Assembly (NCBI GenBank): GCA_036939355.1
Contig: JALLAP010000068.1
Location: 1-26,476 of the forward strand
From: Thalassiosira profunda
Lineage: Eukaryota > Bacillariophyta > Thalassiosirophyceae > Thalassiosirales > Thalassiosiraceae
Direction: 5' to 3'
DNA length: 26,476 bases
Positions 8,495 to 17,996 of the stretch are shown piece after piece; the stretch's first letter is position 1, and the number at the start of each line of letters is the position of its first letter. The translations under genes were made by a program, and so were the position numbers. The notes under the pieces are model-generated. The model searched no databases. It was given only the letters and a program-made list of their open reading frames with translations, and was not told the origin of the DNA.

Positions 8495-8505
8495 CGAGAC
8501 TACGG

Positions 8506-9786
8506 CTACCCAACCTTCAACACCTTCACCTCGAACACCAGGTCCGCATCCGGGGGAATGTCCGCCCCCGCTCCCTTCGTTCCATAGCCCAACTTGCTCG
8601 GCACAGTGATCACCCGCTCCCCGCCCGCCTTCATCCCCTCCAATCCTCTCTCCAGCCCTCGGATCACCTCGCCCGTCCCCTGCCGAAACACCAACGGATG
8701 CTGTTTGCTGTGATTCTTATCAAAGGTCGCGCCGGTTTTTTTGACGATGCCAGTGTAGTGGAGGGAGATGCGCTTACCAGGTTTGACGGGGGCGCCGGTC
8801 CCGAGGAGGACGTCGGAGACGACCAGGCCGCCGGCGAGGCGGCGCTCCCGCGTGAGGGACTTTCGTTTGGAGGTGTCGGTCTTCGTCTTTTGGGACTTCT
8901 TCGTCTCCGCTGCATCGACGTCGTTGCGAGCGGCGGACAGCGTCTCCTCCAGCTGCGCGGCCTTCTCCCGCGCCAGCTTCTTGCGTTGACTTTTGGACAG
9001 CTTCGCATTGCCGGTCGCAGGAGTAGATTGCGATGCGGGCTCGTCTGTCTGTTGTTTCGTTTGCTTTGCGTCGGCCGCGTCCTCCATCTTTCTCTTCTTC
9101 TTCGCCTTCGGACCGGCTCTGGCGCCGTCGCTCCCCGACGCACTTTCCGAATCGCCCTCGCCCTCGCTTTCCGACCCCACCTCCTCGTCTTCTGACAGGA
9201 ATGCGTCCGCATACCGAAACGGCTCATCCTCGTCCACCAACCCGTTCGTGGGAGCGATCAGTCCAAACACGTTAATGCCCCCGCCCACAAACGACGCGGG
9301 CGCCACCTCCGCCCGAAACTCTACAGTGCACGGCCCCATCACCTCCAAACTCACGGGCGTCGATGGGGACACCCCCGCCCCTCCGCGTTGGGCGCCGAGG
9401 TAGTTGACCAGGCAGGCAAAGTCGTCCACCTGCCCCATTGTTTGGTGGGGGTACACGCATCGAACCATCAGCTGGATTCTGTCAAAGTCACACGTGTTTA
9501 CGTCGAGGCACACCGACGACAACGTCAGCTTGCTCCCCGCCGCGATTTCGACGATGCGGACGGTGCGGTGCTGCAATGGGATCGGCAGGGCGAGGTTGCG
9601 ACTTCGCACTATACCTCCTCCATCAGAATTGGAGGCAAAGTATCTGCCGTACGCCCGCTCGTCGTCGGAGTCGAACGCGGCGGCCGAGTCGACCTCCTCG
9701 TCGTCCGCGTCCGAAAGGGCGGCGAGGGCGTCGAGGGAGAGGTGTCCGTAGGTGTCGAGGGCCGAGGGGGGCTTCTTGGGCGCCAT
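8506..9786 (-). CDS. Nuclear FKBP-type peptidyl-prolyl isomerase (Fpr3/Fpr4/FKBP46-like)
   Basis: 426 aa from MAPKKPP. Architecture is that of nucleolar FKBPs acting as prolyl isomerases and histone chaperones: an N-terminal nucleoplasmin-like beta domain (about 55-170, with SRNLALPIPL and SKLTLSSVCLD), an acidic block (SEDEEVGSESEGEGDSE), a Lys-rich nuclear localisation region (PKAKKKRK, KSQRKKLARE), and a C-terminal FKBP domain (about 337-426: ISLHYTGIV, VFRQGTGEVIRGLERGLEG, LGYGTKGAGADIPPDADLVFEV). The pocket Trp of FKBP12 (VIxGW) is Leu here (VIRGLERG). An in-frame ATG at 9858 would add 24 residues but also precede the family-like start, so the downstream ATG is preferred. Divergent from the CCB4-like gene across 295 bp; no intron needed. 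Confidence 0.9.
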   Translation of the reverse strand: MAPKKPPSALDTYGHLSLDALAALSDADDEEVDSAAAFDSDDERAYGRYFASNSDGGGIVRSRNLALPIPLQHRTVRIVEIAAGSKLTLSSVCLDVNTCDFDRIQLMVRCVYPHQTMGQVDDFACLVNYLGAQRGGAGVSPSTPVSLEVMGPCTVEFRAEVAPASFVGGGINVFGLIAPTNGLVDEDEPFRYADAFLSEDEEVGSESEGEGDSESASGSDGARAGPKAKKKRKMEDAADAKQTKQQTDEPASQSTPATGNAKLSKSQRKKLAREKAAQLEETLSAARNDVDAAETKKSQKTKTDTSKRKSLTRERRLAGGLVVSDVLLGTGAPVKPGKRISLHYTGIVKKTGATFDKNHSKQHPLVFRQGTGEVIRGLERGLEGMKAGGERVITVPSKLGYGTKGAGADIPPDADLVFEVKVLKVG

Positions 9787-9891
9787 GTTGATGGGTGATA
9801 GCGAGGGAAGGTGAGGGCGGAGGAAAGTGAATGAGGTTGCAAGTGCAAGTTGCAACAAATGAAATGGGTGGTCCGCCTTGCTTTGTTTTGG

Positions 9892-9926
9892 GGTAACAAA
9901 ATTGACCCCATTTTTATTTTGTTACC
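9892..9926. repeat. Perfect 11-bp inverted repeat in divergent promoter
   Basis: GGTAACAAAAT (9892-9902) and ATTTTGTTACC (9916-9926) around a 13-nt loop. It sits in the 295-bp region between the FKBP and CCB4-like starts, so it could be a shared binding site or a small mobile-element scar. Confidence 0.75.
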
Positions 9927-10081
9927 GTAGAGACAACGTAGAAACAGTACCAAAGACATATTGTCGTTTTGCAACCCCTTGCCATATCCCGCCGGCCCGG
10001 CGCGGCTCTCGGCTTCTCTTTGTGCTTTGTGCTCGTGCACCCTTCTGCGTCCAAGCGGCAAGCCACGCCCCTTCGTCGTCG

Positions 10082-11185
10082 ATGATGGCGCCGCGGAGCC
10101 CTCCTTTGATGTGCCTGGCAGCGCTGGCGGCCGTCGCGGTGTCAGCGGCAGCGCCCACAGTCGGTGCATCACCACCCGCTGATGCGTCCCTCTCTCACAC
10201 GAGGGGATCCATTGCCTTCCAGCCTCCCTCGCTGGCATCCCGACGAAGACATCGATCGACACCACCCTGCACGGTGCTGCGCAACGATAACAACAATGAG
10301 GACGCCGCGCAGTCGTCGTTTCTCTCCACCAGCAAGGCCAGCGTCGCCTTCAAGGGCGGCAGCAATGCCCCGTCCAACCTCTCCCCCGTCGACCAGCTCC
10401 TCCTCGCGGCAACGTCCGACAAAACCTCCCTCCTCCTTGGATCGGCCGGCATCCTCCTCTTGCTCCTCAATCGACTGGTCTCTTTTCCGGAGGATGCCGT
10501 GTACGAGGCGAGCCGGAGCCGCGTCGATTTGCTGGGGGTGTTCGCCGCGGGGAGCGTGCTGCTGAACGGCATCACGAAGCTGGACGTGGAGAGCGTGCAG
10601 GCAGAGCGGGTGGCGCTGGAAGGGGTGAATGAAGACGAAGTGGTATGGACCGAGGGGAGCAAATGTCTGCAAAGTAGTGAGAAGTTTCGGTCGACGGCGG
10701 AGTGGGCGCTGGCGTCCTTCCTCCGGTGCTCGCCCGCGCGGACGGCGGTGCTGTTGGCTACATGTCCAGAGGAAGGGCAAAGGTGGATGCCAGTAGCGAC
10801 AATGGGCATTGTGCCGACCGATCGAACGCTTAGGGACGCCATTCCGGAGGGCGCGAACACCCCGATACTGGACCGAATGCTCCGGAACGACGGGAGCATC
10901 AAGGGGGGCACCGTCGGCGGCACGGACGTGTTGGGGGCAACTAGAAAAGGGCCGAAGGAATCGTATTTGCCCACGCTGCAGGCCCTCCCGGGGAGGGTGG
11001 AGTTCACGTATTTGCCGGGGAACGCGCAGGAGGTGCTGCTGTTGCCAGTGCAGGGACCGACGGAAGGCGCGGTGGATGGAAGGTATTACGCCGTGGTGCT
11101 GGGCGGGGACACGGCCAAGAGCTTCGCACCGCGGGACATTGCGTGGTGCCGAGAGATTGCGGCGTGGATTGGCGAGGTGGCGTAG
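10082..11185 (+). CDS. CCB4: CCB2/CCB4-like cytochrome b6 cofactor assembly protein, plastid
   Basis: 367 aa from the paired ATGs at 10082 (MMAPRSPPL). The N-terminus is a signal peptide (hydrophobic core about 9-25) followed by a Ser/Arg-rich stretch (LASRRRHRS), as in bipartite plastid targeting of algae with complex plastids. Two hydrophobic helices follow (about 113-133, LLLGSAGILLLLLNRL; about 147-165) with SRSRVDLLGVFAAGSVLLNG between and within them, the signature of the CCB2_CCB4 family (DUF2930). The remainder is a soluble GAF-like domain. In plants and green algae CCB2 and CCB4 act together in covalent attachment of heme c(n) to cytochrome b6. CCB2 cannot be fully excluded because the two are related; CCB4 is a guess from the length and tail. 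The open frame upstream to 9878 is treated as 5' UTR. Confidence 0.7.
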   Translation: MMAPRSPPLMCLAALAAVAVSAAAPTVGASPPADASLSHTRGSIAFQPPSLASRRRHRSTPPCTVLRNDNNNEDAAQSSFLSTSKASVAFKGGSNAPSNLSPVDQLLLAATSDKTSLLLGSAGILLLLLNRLVSFPEDAVYEASRSRVDLLGVFAAGSVLLNGITKLDVESVQAERVALEGVNEDEVVWTEGSKCLQSSEKFRSTAEWALASFLRCSPARTAVLLATCPEEGQRWMPVATMGIVPTDRTLRDAIPEGANTPILDRMLRNDGSIKGGTVGGTDVLGATRKGPKESYLPTLQALPGRVEFTYLPGNAQEVLLLPVQGPTEGAVDGRYYAVVLGGDTAKSFAPRDIAWCREIAAWIGEVA

Positions 11186-11258
11186 CAACATGGGCGCTAG
11201 CTTGAATGCATTATATAGTTTCGCGACGAAACAGTTGCTGAATCAGAATGCATGACAA

Positions 11259-12885
11259 TCACCGAAGCCGACAAACGCATTTGTCCATGTGCCTCCGGTT
11301 TTCGCTCTTCACTGCGTTTGCCCCCCAGTCGACTCCTTCCCAACTCGCTGCTGTGACAAGCACGTACGGTTTGCAGCGCCTAGTGGGGATCCCAAATTCG
11401 TCCCCAACAAGTGTGATCGAACAACCTTTGTTTGTCCTAATGTGATCCAGGAAGCGACGGTCCTGCAGATAAGAGCCGTGATATTCCCTCCTGTCTTTGT
11501 AGACTTCGTACGGCAACTCCACCACCGTCATCCACTCGATCCGACCATTGAAAGGATTCTTCGCGTTCACTGCCCTATTCTTGGAATTATTTGGGCGGTG
11601 GGCGCCACGACATTGCACCGAAATATCGTATGACAAGCGTCCCTTTGCACCATCGCGATCCAGGTCCAGGTACTGTAGCAACAGGTCTGTAATCTTCAAG
11701 CGAGCCAAGCGGAGATTTCGCGGAACCTTCGATGCAGTGGCTTCTGTACACATGGCCTTAACTTGAATGACCATCGATTGGGGATTGTCTCGTTTCACAT
11801 GTATTGTACATTCCGTTTCCTGTCCAATTTGATTCACCCCCGGCCTGTTCTCCTTTCTGCTTCCAATAAGGAGGCCGAACAGGTTCCCCCGGTGTCTCTG
11901 CAGCCACGGTGGGATGCTGATACTCATTTCATTTTGGTGGTGATGGGTAAAGGATGGCCCTGACTCCACCCGAGGTTTCTTTGCAGTGTTGGACGCTTGA
12001 GACGAACCACCAGACGCCTCCCTCTTACTCCCTTCTTTGCTGTGGCTGCTCTTGGTCACTGAATCACACGTAATGGACGAAGGGACAACCTCACCCCCCA
12101 CCAAAGACGAATCAGCTGGCAAATTTGCGGCTGGTTGCTCCTTCTGAGCGACGACATTCTCGGGAGGCGCCAATTTCGCCACCCTCCGAAACTTGAGCCG
12201 TCCCCTCTCAATCCCACTTTCATATCGGGCGCGACACCCTTCCGTCGATACCATGGCAGTGTAGAGCAACTTTCTCGGCTCCTCGTTGGACTGTGCAACG
12301 GGTTCACACAGCAGTACTGTACCCTCCGCGGATTCTTTGTCATGAGAAGAAATTGTCACCGGACAATTGGCTGCGTATGCCAAATTCTTTTCCGGAACAT
12401 CATCCACTACCTTTGTCCCTTTGCCATCGTCATACGTCACAACGTATACCATGTCTTTCGAAATGACGTCAAAGGACACGGAATCGACCACGCCCTATAA
12501 TGATGGCAATTAGCGGCAGCAGTAGATTTGCAATTCGTGCAAATGCGTACTGACAATAAGGAGCCATTCAGCTCACCTCCTTCAGCAGCTGCGGTGCACC
12601 ACCTCCATCTTTTCCTTCAGAGAATCCGTACCAAACCGGACCTGTTATGTTGCAACATGAGCGCAAGTGTGAAGAAATTAAACAGAAGGAAACCGAGCAC
12701 CGAGCACAAAGCCCCCGAGCCCCCGCGACGCCTCCGGGAAGCAGTGGACCACCACAGACACATCTTGTGCACAGACGCCTCTCGGGCGCCAGAAAGCGGC
12801 CTGCATAAACCACCAACCATCACAATATAGACTCACAGCCTACCGGGAACGGCAGATCCTCCGTCTGCTCGGCGGTCAGCTTCAT
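11259..12885 (-). CDS. Tudor-like/KH-like protein, paralogue A (three exons)
   Basis: Exons 12885-12837 (16 codons plus one base), 12641-12577 and 12494-11259; donors T|GTGAGT and G|GTGAGC, acceptors AACAG and TATAG; about 449 aa. Splicing was set by comparison with the paralogue at 25382, which has the same MKLTAEQT start and GCPVWY junction. N-terminal part (1-150) looks like one or two small beta-barrel domains of Tudor/SH3 type (VWYGFSEG, GVVDSVSFD, DMVYVVTYDDG, then YTAMVS and RRVAKL). A Ser-rich linker follows, with PSSITCDSV conserved in both copies. The C-terminal part has GNLFGLLIGSRKENRPGV, NQIGQETECTIHV and VIQVKA, which read like a degenerate KH RNA-binding fold with a long GxxG loop. 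No named family was recognised; function unknown, RNA or chromatin binding inferred. Stop lies 73 nt from the CCB4-like stop. Confidence 0.7.
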
Positions 12886-13260
12886 GACGACGTTGTCGAT
12901 GGCGCTGGGCGGGCGGAGCTCGCCTCTCGCCTCTCGATTTTTTTTTTTTGTGGAGGTGGAAGCAAGCCAGCTACGATACTACTTATTAGCTTGCCTTCGA
13001 TTGTTGAGAGTTGATTTTTTGTGTGGACGCGTGCGTGGGCTGTGAAGGTGAAGAAAGCCCACGCCGTTGCGACACTGGTACTCTTTGGCGCGATCCAATC
13101 TGGCTGCGTTGCGACACATATGTGAGGCCTGTCTCATCAAACAGCACCTCTCAAAAATCTGCCGCCAAGAAGGTGCATCACCACACAACCGCACAAAACC
13201 GCACGTCGACACAAATTTGCAACACCAATACTATACAACCTCCTGTCGAGCACCAACAAA
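12886..13260. promoter_or_regulatory. Divergent promoter region, Tudor/KH paralogue A and LRR gene
   Basis: 375 bp between two start codons pointing away from each other. It contains a 13-T run (about 12937-12949) and otherwise no TATA box or repeat I can support. Any promoter must serve from here unless untranslated introns exist. Confidence 0.5.
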
Positions 13261-14857
13261 ATGATGACGGACCAGTCGAATGCACCGCCCGGCGGAGGCG
13301 GCGGCGGCAAAGCGCCCAACGGGAACGGCGGGCCGGCACCGGGGCCGGAAACGGCGGCCGCGGCGGCGGCGGCCTCCGACGGGCGGAAGCCCCCCGAACT
13401 TCCGACCGGCCCTCCCGACGAGCCCCCAGATCCCAGCCGCACCGACCGCGCCCCCGCGCCCCCCGCGACAATCGGCCCCTCCGGCCGCATCGCCCTGGGG
13501 CCTGGCGCCTACCGCGTCATGGGCCCGGGCGGCCCCAGCCGGACGAGCTCGACGGGCGTCACATCCAGCGAGGGCGCCACCTCCGACGCCGTGGCCACCG
13601 CTTTGTCGCCGGACGACTTGGACGACCAGCTGGACCGGCTGGGGATCCACCGGGCGGACGCCGAGGCGGTGCCCGTGGAGGACGCCGAGGCGGTTCCAGT
13701 TGCAGTGGAGGGCGACGACGGCGATTTCAGCGGCAGTCAGCGGCGATTGTCCACGAGCTCGAGTCTGCCCATCGTGTACGGGGAGGCGCAGCCGGTCAAA
13801 ACGGTCAAGCTCCTAGGAAGAGAGGTCCATGCCTCGAACCTCAAGTGGTCGGCGGCGGTCCTCGGCCTGATCTTGATCGTGGCCATCGTGGTACCCACTG
13901 TGATTATCGCCACAGACAATGAGCAACAGGATCAGGAGCTGGACGCCCCCAAGATCAAAGAGGGAGGGACTGCCTGGAGGGAGTGCGAAGCGCAGTTCTT
14001 CCAGTACGACCATGCCGGCAACCGGACGGGCGCGTCGGGAAACGCGACGGGAGTTCCGGGAATGGGCGGTCCTCCTCCGGGCATGGGCGGTCCTCCGGGC
14101 ATGAATGCTTCGNAACGCGACGGGAGTTCCGGGAATGGGCGGTCCTCCTCCGGGCATGGGCGGTCCTCCGGGCATGAATGCTTCGGGCACCGGGACGACT
14201 GGTCTGCGCCCACCGGGCGTGGGCGGTCCTCCGGGCACCATCGGCGACAATCCGGTCGATCCAGACAAGGGCCTGCTCACTCTCGAGCAGTACATCCTCC
14301 GCCCACTGTCCTCTCCCGAATCATTCAACGATCCCGATTCGCCCCAGAGCCGGGCGTTGAACCTCACCCTGTCGGAGGTGGCAGAGTTCATGAAAAAGGA
14401 AGACGGGCAGCAGAAGCGCCCCGACCGGGCCCGCGAGCGCTACGTCCTGGCCGTGCTGTATTTCGCCACGGGCGGGGACGGGTGGACGAACGGCCGCGGA
14501 ATCGTGGATCGCATGACGCACCACTGCTGCAACGCTCCCGAGGTGGTGACCTGCAGCGAAGACGGGCACATGGTGGAGCTGAATCTGGACTCGAACAACC
14601 TCCGAGGGGCGCTCCCGGACGAGTTGAGGCACTTGCGCTACTTGCAGCGCTTGAGCTTTGCGAACAACGAGAACTTGGAGGGATCGTTTCCGGACTTTGG
14701 GTCCGTGCCGTGGACCGATCTTAGTGAGCTGTCGTTGGAAGGGACGGCCGTGGTGGGCAATCTCGAATCGCTGTGCGAGGCGTGCGAGGGCGAGGAGTGC
14801 AATTTCACCGCCGACTTGGGCAACGTGGATTGCGACTGCTGCGACCAAGAGATGTAG
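13261..14857 (+). CDS. Single-pass membrane LRR protein, diatom type
   Basis: About 507 aa after removing a 73-nt assembly duplication at 14041-14185, which otherwise shifts the frame. Long N-terminal Gly/Pro/Ala-rich, presumably disordered cytosolic region; one hydrophobic helix at about 197-218 (AAVLGLILIVAIVVPTVII); a Gly/Pro/Met-rich linker (repeated GMGGPP); then RERYVLAVLYFATGGDGWTN and a Cys-rich cap (HHCCNAPEVVTC), followed by leucine-rich repeats (MVELNLDSNNLRGALPDEL, LRYLQRLSFANNENLEGSFP, LSELSLEGTAVVGNLESLC) and a Cys-rich C-terminal cap. This cap-LRR arrangement with W, C and LxLxxNxLxG spacing is widespread in diatoms as receptor-like proteins. No kinase domain is present. The ligand is unknown. 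It converges on the coiled-coil gene, with 120 nt between stops. Confidence 0.8.
14041..14185. repeat. 72-bp direct duplication around a single N (assembly join)
   Basis: 14041-14112 equals 14114-14185 with N at 14113. It lies in the Gly/Pro/Met-rich linker of the LRR gene, whose frame is restored when 73 nt are removed. Confidence 0.95.
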
Positions 14858-14977
14858 GATTGTCAGACCAGCTGTCTTCACCCACGTTATTTCTTTCTGG
14901 AAGCCAGCAGGAAGATAGGGATTCATCGTCGAGCACGAAGCCACATAACTCACACTCTAACCTAATGAAAAAGATCA

Positions 14978-17630
14978 CTACTCTTTGACAAAGCCCGAAC
15001 CGCCTCCTCCTGACGTTTTGCTCTTGAATGATCCCTTACTAAACGTCTTTGGGACAGCCGGCGAGCCGTCTTTGAGTCCTGATGGTGACGGAGGCGTGCC
15101 CAGAGTGAAGCCCGAGCCGGCGCCCATACTGGTCGAACCCCCCTTCAATGCTCCAGTGTTCTGCGGAGGCATTCCACCAAGCCCCGNAGCCGGCGCCCAT
15201 ACTGGTCGAACCCCCCTTCAATGCTCCAGTGTTCTGCGGAGGCATTCCACCAAGCCCCGGACCTCCGCCATTGCCTCCTGGCGAGGCTTTGGGTGCACAA
15301 AACGCACTTTTGGCTGTGGATGGCGGCCCTTTATTGAAAGCGGAACCCACTGCGGCCTCTGGTGACGATGGCGAACCGCCTTTGAGCGATGACGAACTAG
15401 ACGCGGCTGAAGATAGTCCAGCTCCACCAGTCATTCCATTTGCAGAGGAACTGAATCCCGCCTTCCCAAACGATTTTGGGGCAGCTGCTGTTCCGGCCAC
15501 CGCGCTGGACTGGTTATCCGGGCCCTTTATCGATTTGCCAAAGCCTCCTTTCATTGAGTTGTTCCCAAATGGTGGTCCTGTTGCGTTACCTGAGGATCCC
15601 TTGAGAGGAGGAGATATTTGCTGAGGACCACCAAAGGATGATTTACCAGAGGAGGGTTTTGTCGGAGAAGATGCGGATGCGGATGCGGATCCATTCAGCG
15701 GAGATCCCATCTGGACGTTAGGCGCCGAGGAGTCCATTGACACGCGATCATTGTTGCTGCTCAAACCACCAGTGGGATTGTTTTCGTCGTCGTCATCCTT
15801 GGTGGCATCAATAACATTGCCCAAGATTGCTGCAACGACGAGGGTTCCTACCGCCCCTGCCACGACCGCCACAGCCTCTGGATTGTCATCTAGCACCGAA
15901 AGATCGAACGAATCCAGAAGCTTCTTCGTCTCTGTGACTTCCACTGCTTTTGTGTATTCCACCTTGGGTTGCGCAAGCTCTTTGAGTTGCTGTAGCCGAA
16001 CCGCTGCCACATCTGTCTGCTTTTCAAGGTCTAGCACTTGCTTCTCAATCATGGCGATACGAGCGCGGGCCTTGGCCTCTGATGCTGACTTCTCCTTCTC
16101 CAGCGCGCGAGCAGTTTCTGTAAGCCTTTGAACCTCAGACTCTAGCCGTTCTTGCTCCTTCCTCCCCCTGGCCACTTCGGTCTCTAAGGATTTGCGCGCC
16201 TTCTCCTCCGCAGCTAGCTTTGCTGCAGCATCGTCTCTCGCCTGCTCGGCCGCCTTCAAGGCCGCCTCCTCACGCGCTTTCTGCTCGACAACAAGGCGTT
16301 CTCGCTCGTGCGCCTCGTCAGTCGCCGGTTGCTCTGCAGCCAAACGCTCGGGCACTTGCTGCTCCTTCCGTTTCTCACCAGGCTCCTCTATTGACTTCTG
16401 CTCAGTAGCAACCCGTTCATCCTTCAGCTTTTCCTTCAATGCAGACTCCTCTTTTGCCCTGTTCTCAGCAGCTAGACGCTCTCGCGCTTGTGCCTCCTCT
16501 TTGGCTCTAGCTTCTGCTGCGAGGCGCTCTTTCTCCCGGTTCTCCTTCAATTCAGCCATCTCCTTTGCTCTTCGTTCAGCAGCCAGGCGCTCTCGCGATT
16601 GCCCTTCCTCTTTGGCTTTCTGCTCAGCAGATATGCGCTCTTTCTCCCGAATCTCTTTCAACTCGGCCACCTCTTTTTCCCTTCGTTTGGCAGCCAAACG
16701 CTCTCGCTCCTGTGCCTCATCTTTGGCCCTCTGCTCCGCAGCGATGCGATCTTTCTCCTGCTTATCCTTCAACGCAGCCTCTTCTTTTGCTCTCTCGTCC
16801 GCAGCTACGCGCTCTCGCTCTTTGGCCTCTTCTTTCGATCTCTGCTCCGCAGCCAGACGCTCTTTCTCCTGCGTCGCCTCTTCTTTTTGCTTCTGTTCAG
16901 CGGCCAAGCGCTCCCGCTCCTGTTGCTCTTTTAACTTGGCTTCGGCCTCCGCTTTTGCCTTCTCTTCGGCCACAACGCGCGCCTTCTCCTCTTCCTCCTT
17001 CCGTTGCGCTGTAGACTCGTCCTTCGCCCCGGCGCGCTCATTCCCATCTTGTCCCTGCACCCGCTCGACTTCCTTCATCGCCCTTTCCTCTTCCTCGTCC
17101 ACCTTCTTCGCCTCCGTCCTTTCCTGGTACTGCTGCTCAATCTGCCGCGCCTCCTCCCACGCCTTTTCCTTGATGGCATTGATCTTCTTTTTCATCTCTG
17201 CTTCTTCAAGCTTCTTCTCTTCGGCCCTTTCCTTCACGTCTGCCAGCTTGTCGAGGAGGGCGCCAACGACGGAGGATTCGCCATCAATGGTTTCTATTTC
17301 CTCCGCCAGGAGAATGCCCGGAAGAGGCGACGAGATGATGGAGGATGGCCTTGTATCCATCGGACCGGATCGTTTGCTGACAGCGACGGAAGATTCTAAT
17401 TGCTGGGCACTGATTTGCCGTGCGTCACGAGGAATACTAATGTCTCCAAAGGGAAGGGCCTGCATTGCAGAAACGGCCCCCGCAGCCCCGGCAGCACGCT
17501 TGCCGACATCATGTCTCGCAGTTTTTGCAATGTTGGCACGCCTGGCGGACGGTGCTGACGACCGAAAGGCCGCCGCGGCGCCGAGGACGAGCGCGAGGCA
17601 CGTCGTCGTCGCCTTCACCTTCGCCTTCAT
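14978..17630 (-). CDS. Plastid-targeted coiled-coil membrane protein with 37-residue repeats
   Basis: About 859 aa after removal of a 73-nt assembly duplication (15115-15259). Start chosen at MKAKVKATTTC: a signal peptide followed by AAAAFRSSAPSARRA, which resembles the ASAFAP cleavage motif with Phe at +1 that sends proteins to diatom plastids. An in-frame upstream ATG or alternative start exists at 17669 but would bury the signal peptide. Residues of about 120-580 are a charged Glu/Lys/Arg/Ala coiled coil containing four tandem 37-aa units. A hydrophobic helix at about 586-606 (AVAVVAGAVGTLVVAAI) follows, then an acidic patch (KDDDDENN) and a long Ser/Gly/Pro-rich tail with GGxxxF-type motifs. 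No enzyme domain. It may tether or shape plastid membranes; that is inference. Family not recognised. Confidence 0.75.
15115..15259. repeat. 72-bp direct duplication around a single N (assembly join)
   Basis: 15115-15186 equals 15188-15259 with N at 15187. Removal of 73 nt joins the coiled-coil protein to its proper C-terminus (SGGGGSGFVKE). Confidence 0.95.
16374..16817 (-). repeat. Four tandem 111-bp units coding 37-residue coiled-coil repeats
   Basis: Each unit begins RER(L/V)AA, has LK(E/D) near position 16-18 and ends with an acidic (E/Q) turn. Four consecutive units are exactly 37 aa; a degenerate, shortened fifth (VPERLAAEQPATDEAHE) follows, and irregular shorter copies precede. The units differ in sequence, so expansion is not recent. 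Confidence 0.8.
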
Positions 17631-17996
17631 CTCGTTGCTTGCAATCTCGGATGTTTGCAACACTACCACTACACAGGTGCCCAGACCCGCCCGACGAAGT
17701 CGCCGGCCTATCGCCCCCGATATGCGGCGGCAGAGCCGGGGTTGGATAGAATGCCAGCCGCGGCGGGAGGTGGGAGGTGGGAGGCGAGGAGGAGGAAGGA
17801 GGAAGCCGCTAATGACGTAGGTGAGCTTCTAACCCCAACCCTAACCTTATCTAACCCTAGGTCCAGATGTGGTATCCGCCCTCGTCCTCGGCTTCACTCG
17901 CGCCAGGCAGGCAGCCTGACCCCCGCCCAGGTGCTTCAGAATGTCCAAGCTTCAACAGATCATTCTCATGCATAATTGTTATCGAATTACGCTCCG
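17631..17996. other. Intergenic region between two minus-strand genes
   Basis: 366 bp between the start of the coiled-coil gene and the stop of the hydrolase gene. It must contain the hydrolase 3' UTR and the coiled-coil promoter. The only structure seen is the telomere-like tract at 17829-17861. Confidence 0.6.
17829..17861 (-). repeat. Second telomere-like tract, inverted relative to the first
   Basis: On the plus strand it reads CTAACCCCAACCCTAACC, then CTTATCTAACCCTAGG: degenerate CCCTAA units. It lies about 200 bp upstream of a minus-strand gene, as the tract at 2757-2789 does, but in the opposite orientation. Confidence 0.7.

Larger units (their letters stand above)
7188..8505. other. 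Gap between transposase and FKBP stops: repeats and gene remnants
   Basis: 1.3 kb with no clean gene. Contains a tandem 13-bp duplication (7234-7259), a 17-nt palindrome (7354-7370), a minisatellite (7809-7886), a candidate broken Arg-rich exon on the minus strand (7720-8192) and the double GGGACAAAA palindrome (8419-8494). Part of it may be the 3' non-coding end of the mobile element. No tRNA or rRNA was seen. Confidence 0.6.

Noticed and set aside
2642..8505. Classic piggyBac ends: TTAA duplication with terminal CCC inverted repeats
   Set aside because: I found no TTAA in the left flank from 2642 to 3422 and no matching CCC-type inverted ends; boundaries remain open.
9787..9858. 24-residue N-terminal extension of FKBP from the ATG at 9858
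   Set aside because: The extension is hydrophobic and unlike nuclear FKBPs, and the start at 9786 gives the usual MAPK-type N-terminus; treated as 5' UTR.
16192..17820. Long plus-strand open frame of about 540 codons, Ser/Ala-rich
   Set aside because: It is the antisense of the Glu/Lys/Ala-rich coiled-coil gene; the Ser/Cys/Phe-rich composition is what complemented GAG/AAG/GCG codons give, and there is no domain.
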